DNA of 64,000 nucleotides from Rheinheimera sp. EpRS3 (GTDB lineage Bacteria > Pseudomonadota > Gammaproteobacteria > Enterobacterales > Alteromonadaceae): contig NZ_LNQS01000007.1 of assembly GCF_001513785.1 (NCBI RefSeq), forward strand, positions 186,001 through 250,000, given 5' to 3'. Under the pieces are notes generated by a model. That model was given only the letters and a program-made list of their open reading frames with translations. It searched no databases and was not told the DNA's origin. Position 1 is the stretch's first letter, and the number at the start of each line of letters is the position of its first letter. This document shows positions 62,985 through 64,000 of the stretch, one piece after another. The position numbers were made by a program, and so were the translations under genes.

Positions 62985-64000
62985 ATGTCTCAGAATAGTT
63001 TACCGCGCACGGCCAAGCGCCTGGCAGATTACACTGCACCTGCCTTTAACATTAGCCACGTTGATTTGTGTTTTGAACTGGACGCAGAGGCCACCAGGGT
63101 AACTTCCGTACTGCAAATTAACCGCAATCAGCCTGATGTGCCATTAAAACTGGACGGACAGCAGCTAACGTTGATCAGTGTGGCAATTGACGGCCAGTTA
63201 CTGGGGGCAGCCGATTATCAGCTTGAAGCTGAAAGCTTAACCCTATTTACTGTTGGGCAGCAGTGCGAGCTGACAATCATTTGTGATATTGCACCGCTGC
63301 ACAATACTGCGCTTGAAGGCCTCTATATGGCTGGCGACACTTACTGCACACAATGTGAGGCAGAAGGCTTTCGCCGTATCAGTTATTTCCCCGATCGGCC
63401 AGATGTGCTGGCAGAATACAAAGTTACCATTAAAGCAGATGCCAAACGTTATCCGTATTTGTTATCTAATGGTAATAAGGTATCTGAGCATATCGATGAA
63501 CAAGGCTTAAGAGTAGTGCAGTGGCACGACCCTTTTCCCAAACCCTGCTATTTGTTTGCCTTGGTTGCCGGAGACTTTGATGTTCTGACGGATGAGTTTA
63601 TTACGCAATCCGGCCGTAAGGTGAGTTTACAGCTGTTTGTCGATAAAGGTGCGATAACCAAAGGCAGTTTTGCACTGGAGTCGTTAAAACGCGCCATGCA
63701 ATGGGATGAGCAGCGTTACGGTCTGGAATATGATCTGGATATCTACATGGTGGTCGCGGTGGATTTCTTTAACATGGGAGCCATGGAAAACAAAGGCCTG
63801 AACATTTTTAACAGTAAATATGTTTTAGCCGATGCCGCCAGTGCTACTGATCGCGACTACTTTAATATTGAGTCAATTATCGGCCATGAATATTTCCATA
63901 ACTGGACCGGCAATCGTGTTACCTGTCGTGATTGGTTTCAGCTTAGCCTGAAAGAAGGTTTAACGGTTTTTCGCGATCAGGAATTCAGCGCTGATATGGG
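62985..64000 (+). CDS. pepN: aminopeptidase N, 3'-truncated by the window
   Basis: First 338 codons of an M1 aminopeptidase; the frame is open to base 64000. ATG 62985 has GGAAG upstream (62974-62978). The N-terminal beta domain (DYTAPAFNISHVDLCFEL; EGFRRISYFPDRPDVLAEYKV) matches E. coli-type PepN. The substrate motif GAMEN (FFNMGAMENKGLNIF) and the zinc motif HExxH (IIGHEYFHNWTGNRV) are both present, so the catalytic site is intact as far as seen. Cytosolic; removes N-terminal residues from peptides. Confidence 0.95.
   Translation, partial: MSQNSLPRTAKRLADYTAPAFNISHVDLCFELDAEATRVTSVLQINRNQPDVPLKLDGQQLTLISVAIDGQLLGAADYQLEAESLTLFTVGQQCELTIICDIAPLHNTALEGLYMAGDTYCTQCEAEGFRRISYFPDRPDVLAEYKVTIKADAKRYPYLLSNGNKVSEHIDEQGLRVVQWHDPFPKPCYLFALVAGDFDVLTDEFITQSGRKVSLQLFVDKGAITKGSFALESLKRAMQWDEQRYGLEYDLDIYMVVAVDFFNMGAMENKGLNIFNSKYVLADAASATDRDYFNIESIIGHEYFHNWTGNRVTCRDWFQLSLKEGLTVFRDQEFSADM

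Overview
The window is a chromosomal segment of a gammaproteobacterium, most probably an Alteromonadales member related to Rheinheimera/Arsukibacterium or Shewanella. The reasons are SeqA, the block fur-fldA-ybfE-ybfF-seqA-pgm, relatives of the enterobacterial ydjA-sppA-ansA and yeaC/msrB/gapA neighbourhoods, msrC-proQ-prc, and proteins closest in type to Shewanella ones. Genus placement is inference. It is densely coded and mostly housekeeping, with two accessory-looking islands. No tRNA, rRNA, CRISPR array, insertion sequence or prophage was seen.

Layout. 1-5.6 kb: glycogen/maltodextrin genes malQ (cut by the left edge), glgB, glgX. 5.7-8.4 kb: gnd-purT, overlapping by 4 bases. 8.6-16 kb: a mixed accessory stretch with a DUF1707/LiaF-like protein, a GNAT, a FosA-like protein with an altered substrate pocket, a small membrane protein, a lipoprotein plus 109-aa pair, a putative effector nuclease, a GFA protein, a Crp/Fnr regulator, a serine hydrolase and a secreted protein. 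16-25 kb: WYL regulator-msrB, a long GAPDH, an M14 carboxypeptidase, a PBP4B-like lipoprotein, yeaC and a 901-aa DUF349 protein. 25-37 kb: ansA and sppA (minus strand), fadH, glgC-glgA, ydjA, fur, a DUF4442 gene, then fldA-ybfE-DUF2788-ybfF (minus strand). 37-42 kb: seqA, pgm, glgP. With malQ-glgB-glgX and glgC-glgA these give an almost complete glycogen cycle: Pgm and GlgC make ADP-glucose, GlgA and GlgB polymerise and branch, GlgP, GlgX and MalQ degrade.

42-47.7 kb holds the most interesting system. A tetrapyrrole-methylase-fold protein strongly resembling the split-borosin peptide-backbone N-methyltransferase SonM is followed by a GNAT and then by two tandem modules. Each module is a small peptide of 89 or 91 aa resembling a borosin precursor, followed directly by a periplasmic-helical-repeat/TM/GGDEF diguanylate cyclase. 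I read this as a RiPP (borosin) pathway with two precursors, each tied to its own c-di-GMP sensor.

47.7-64 kb: astE; the branched-chain 2-oxoacid dehydrogenase genes bkdA1-bkdA2-bkdB (E2 has two near-identical lipoyl domains) behind a candidate LiuR-type site; an overlapping AAA ATPase and Hanks-type kinase pair; msrC, a 102-aa gene, proQ and prc; an NSS-type Na+ symporter; nhaC; and pepN (cut by the right edge).

All functional calls come from reading motifs, lengths and context; no database search was run.
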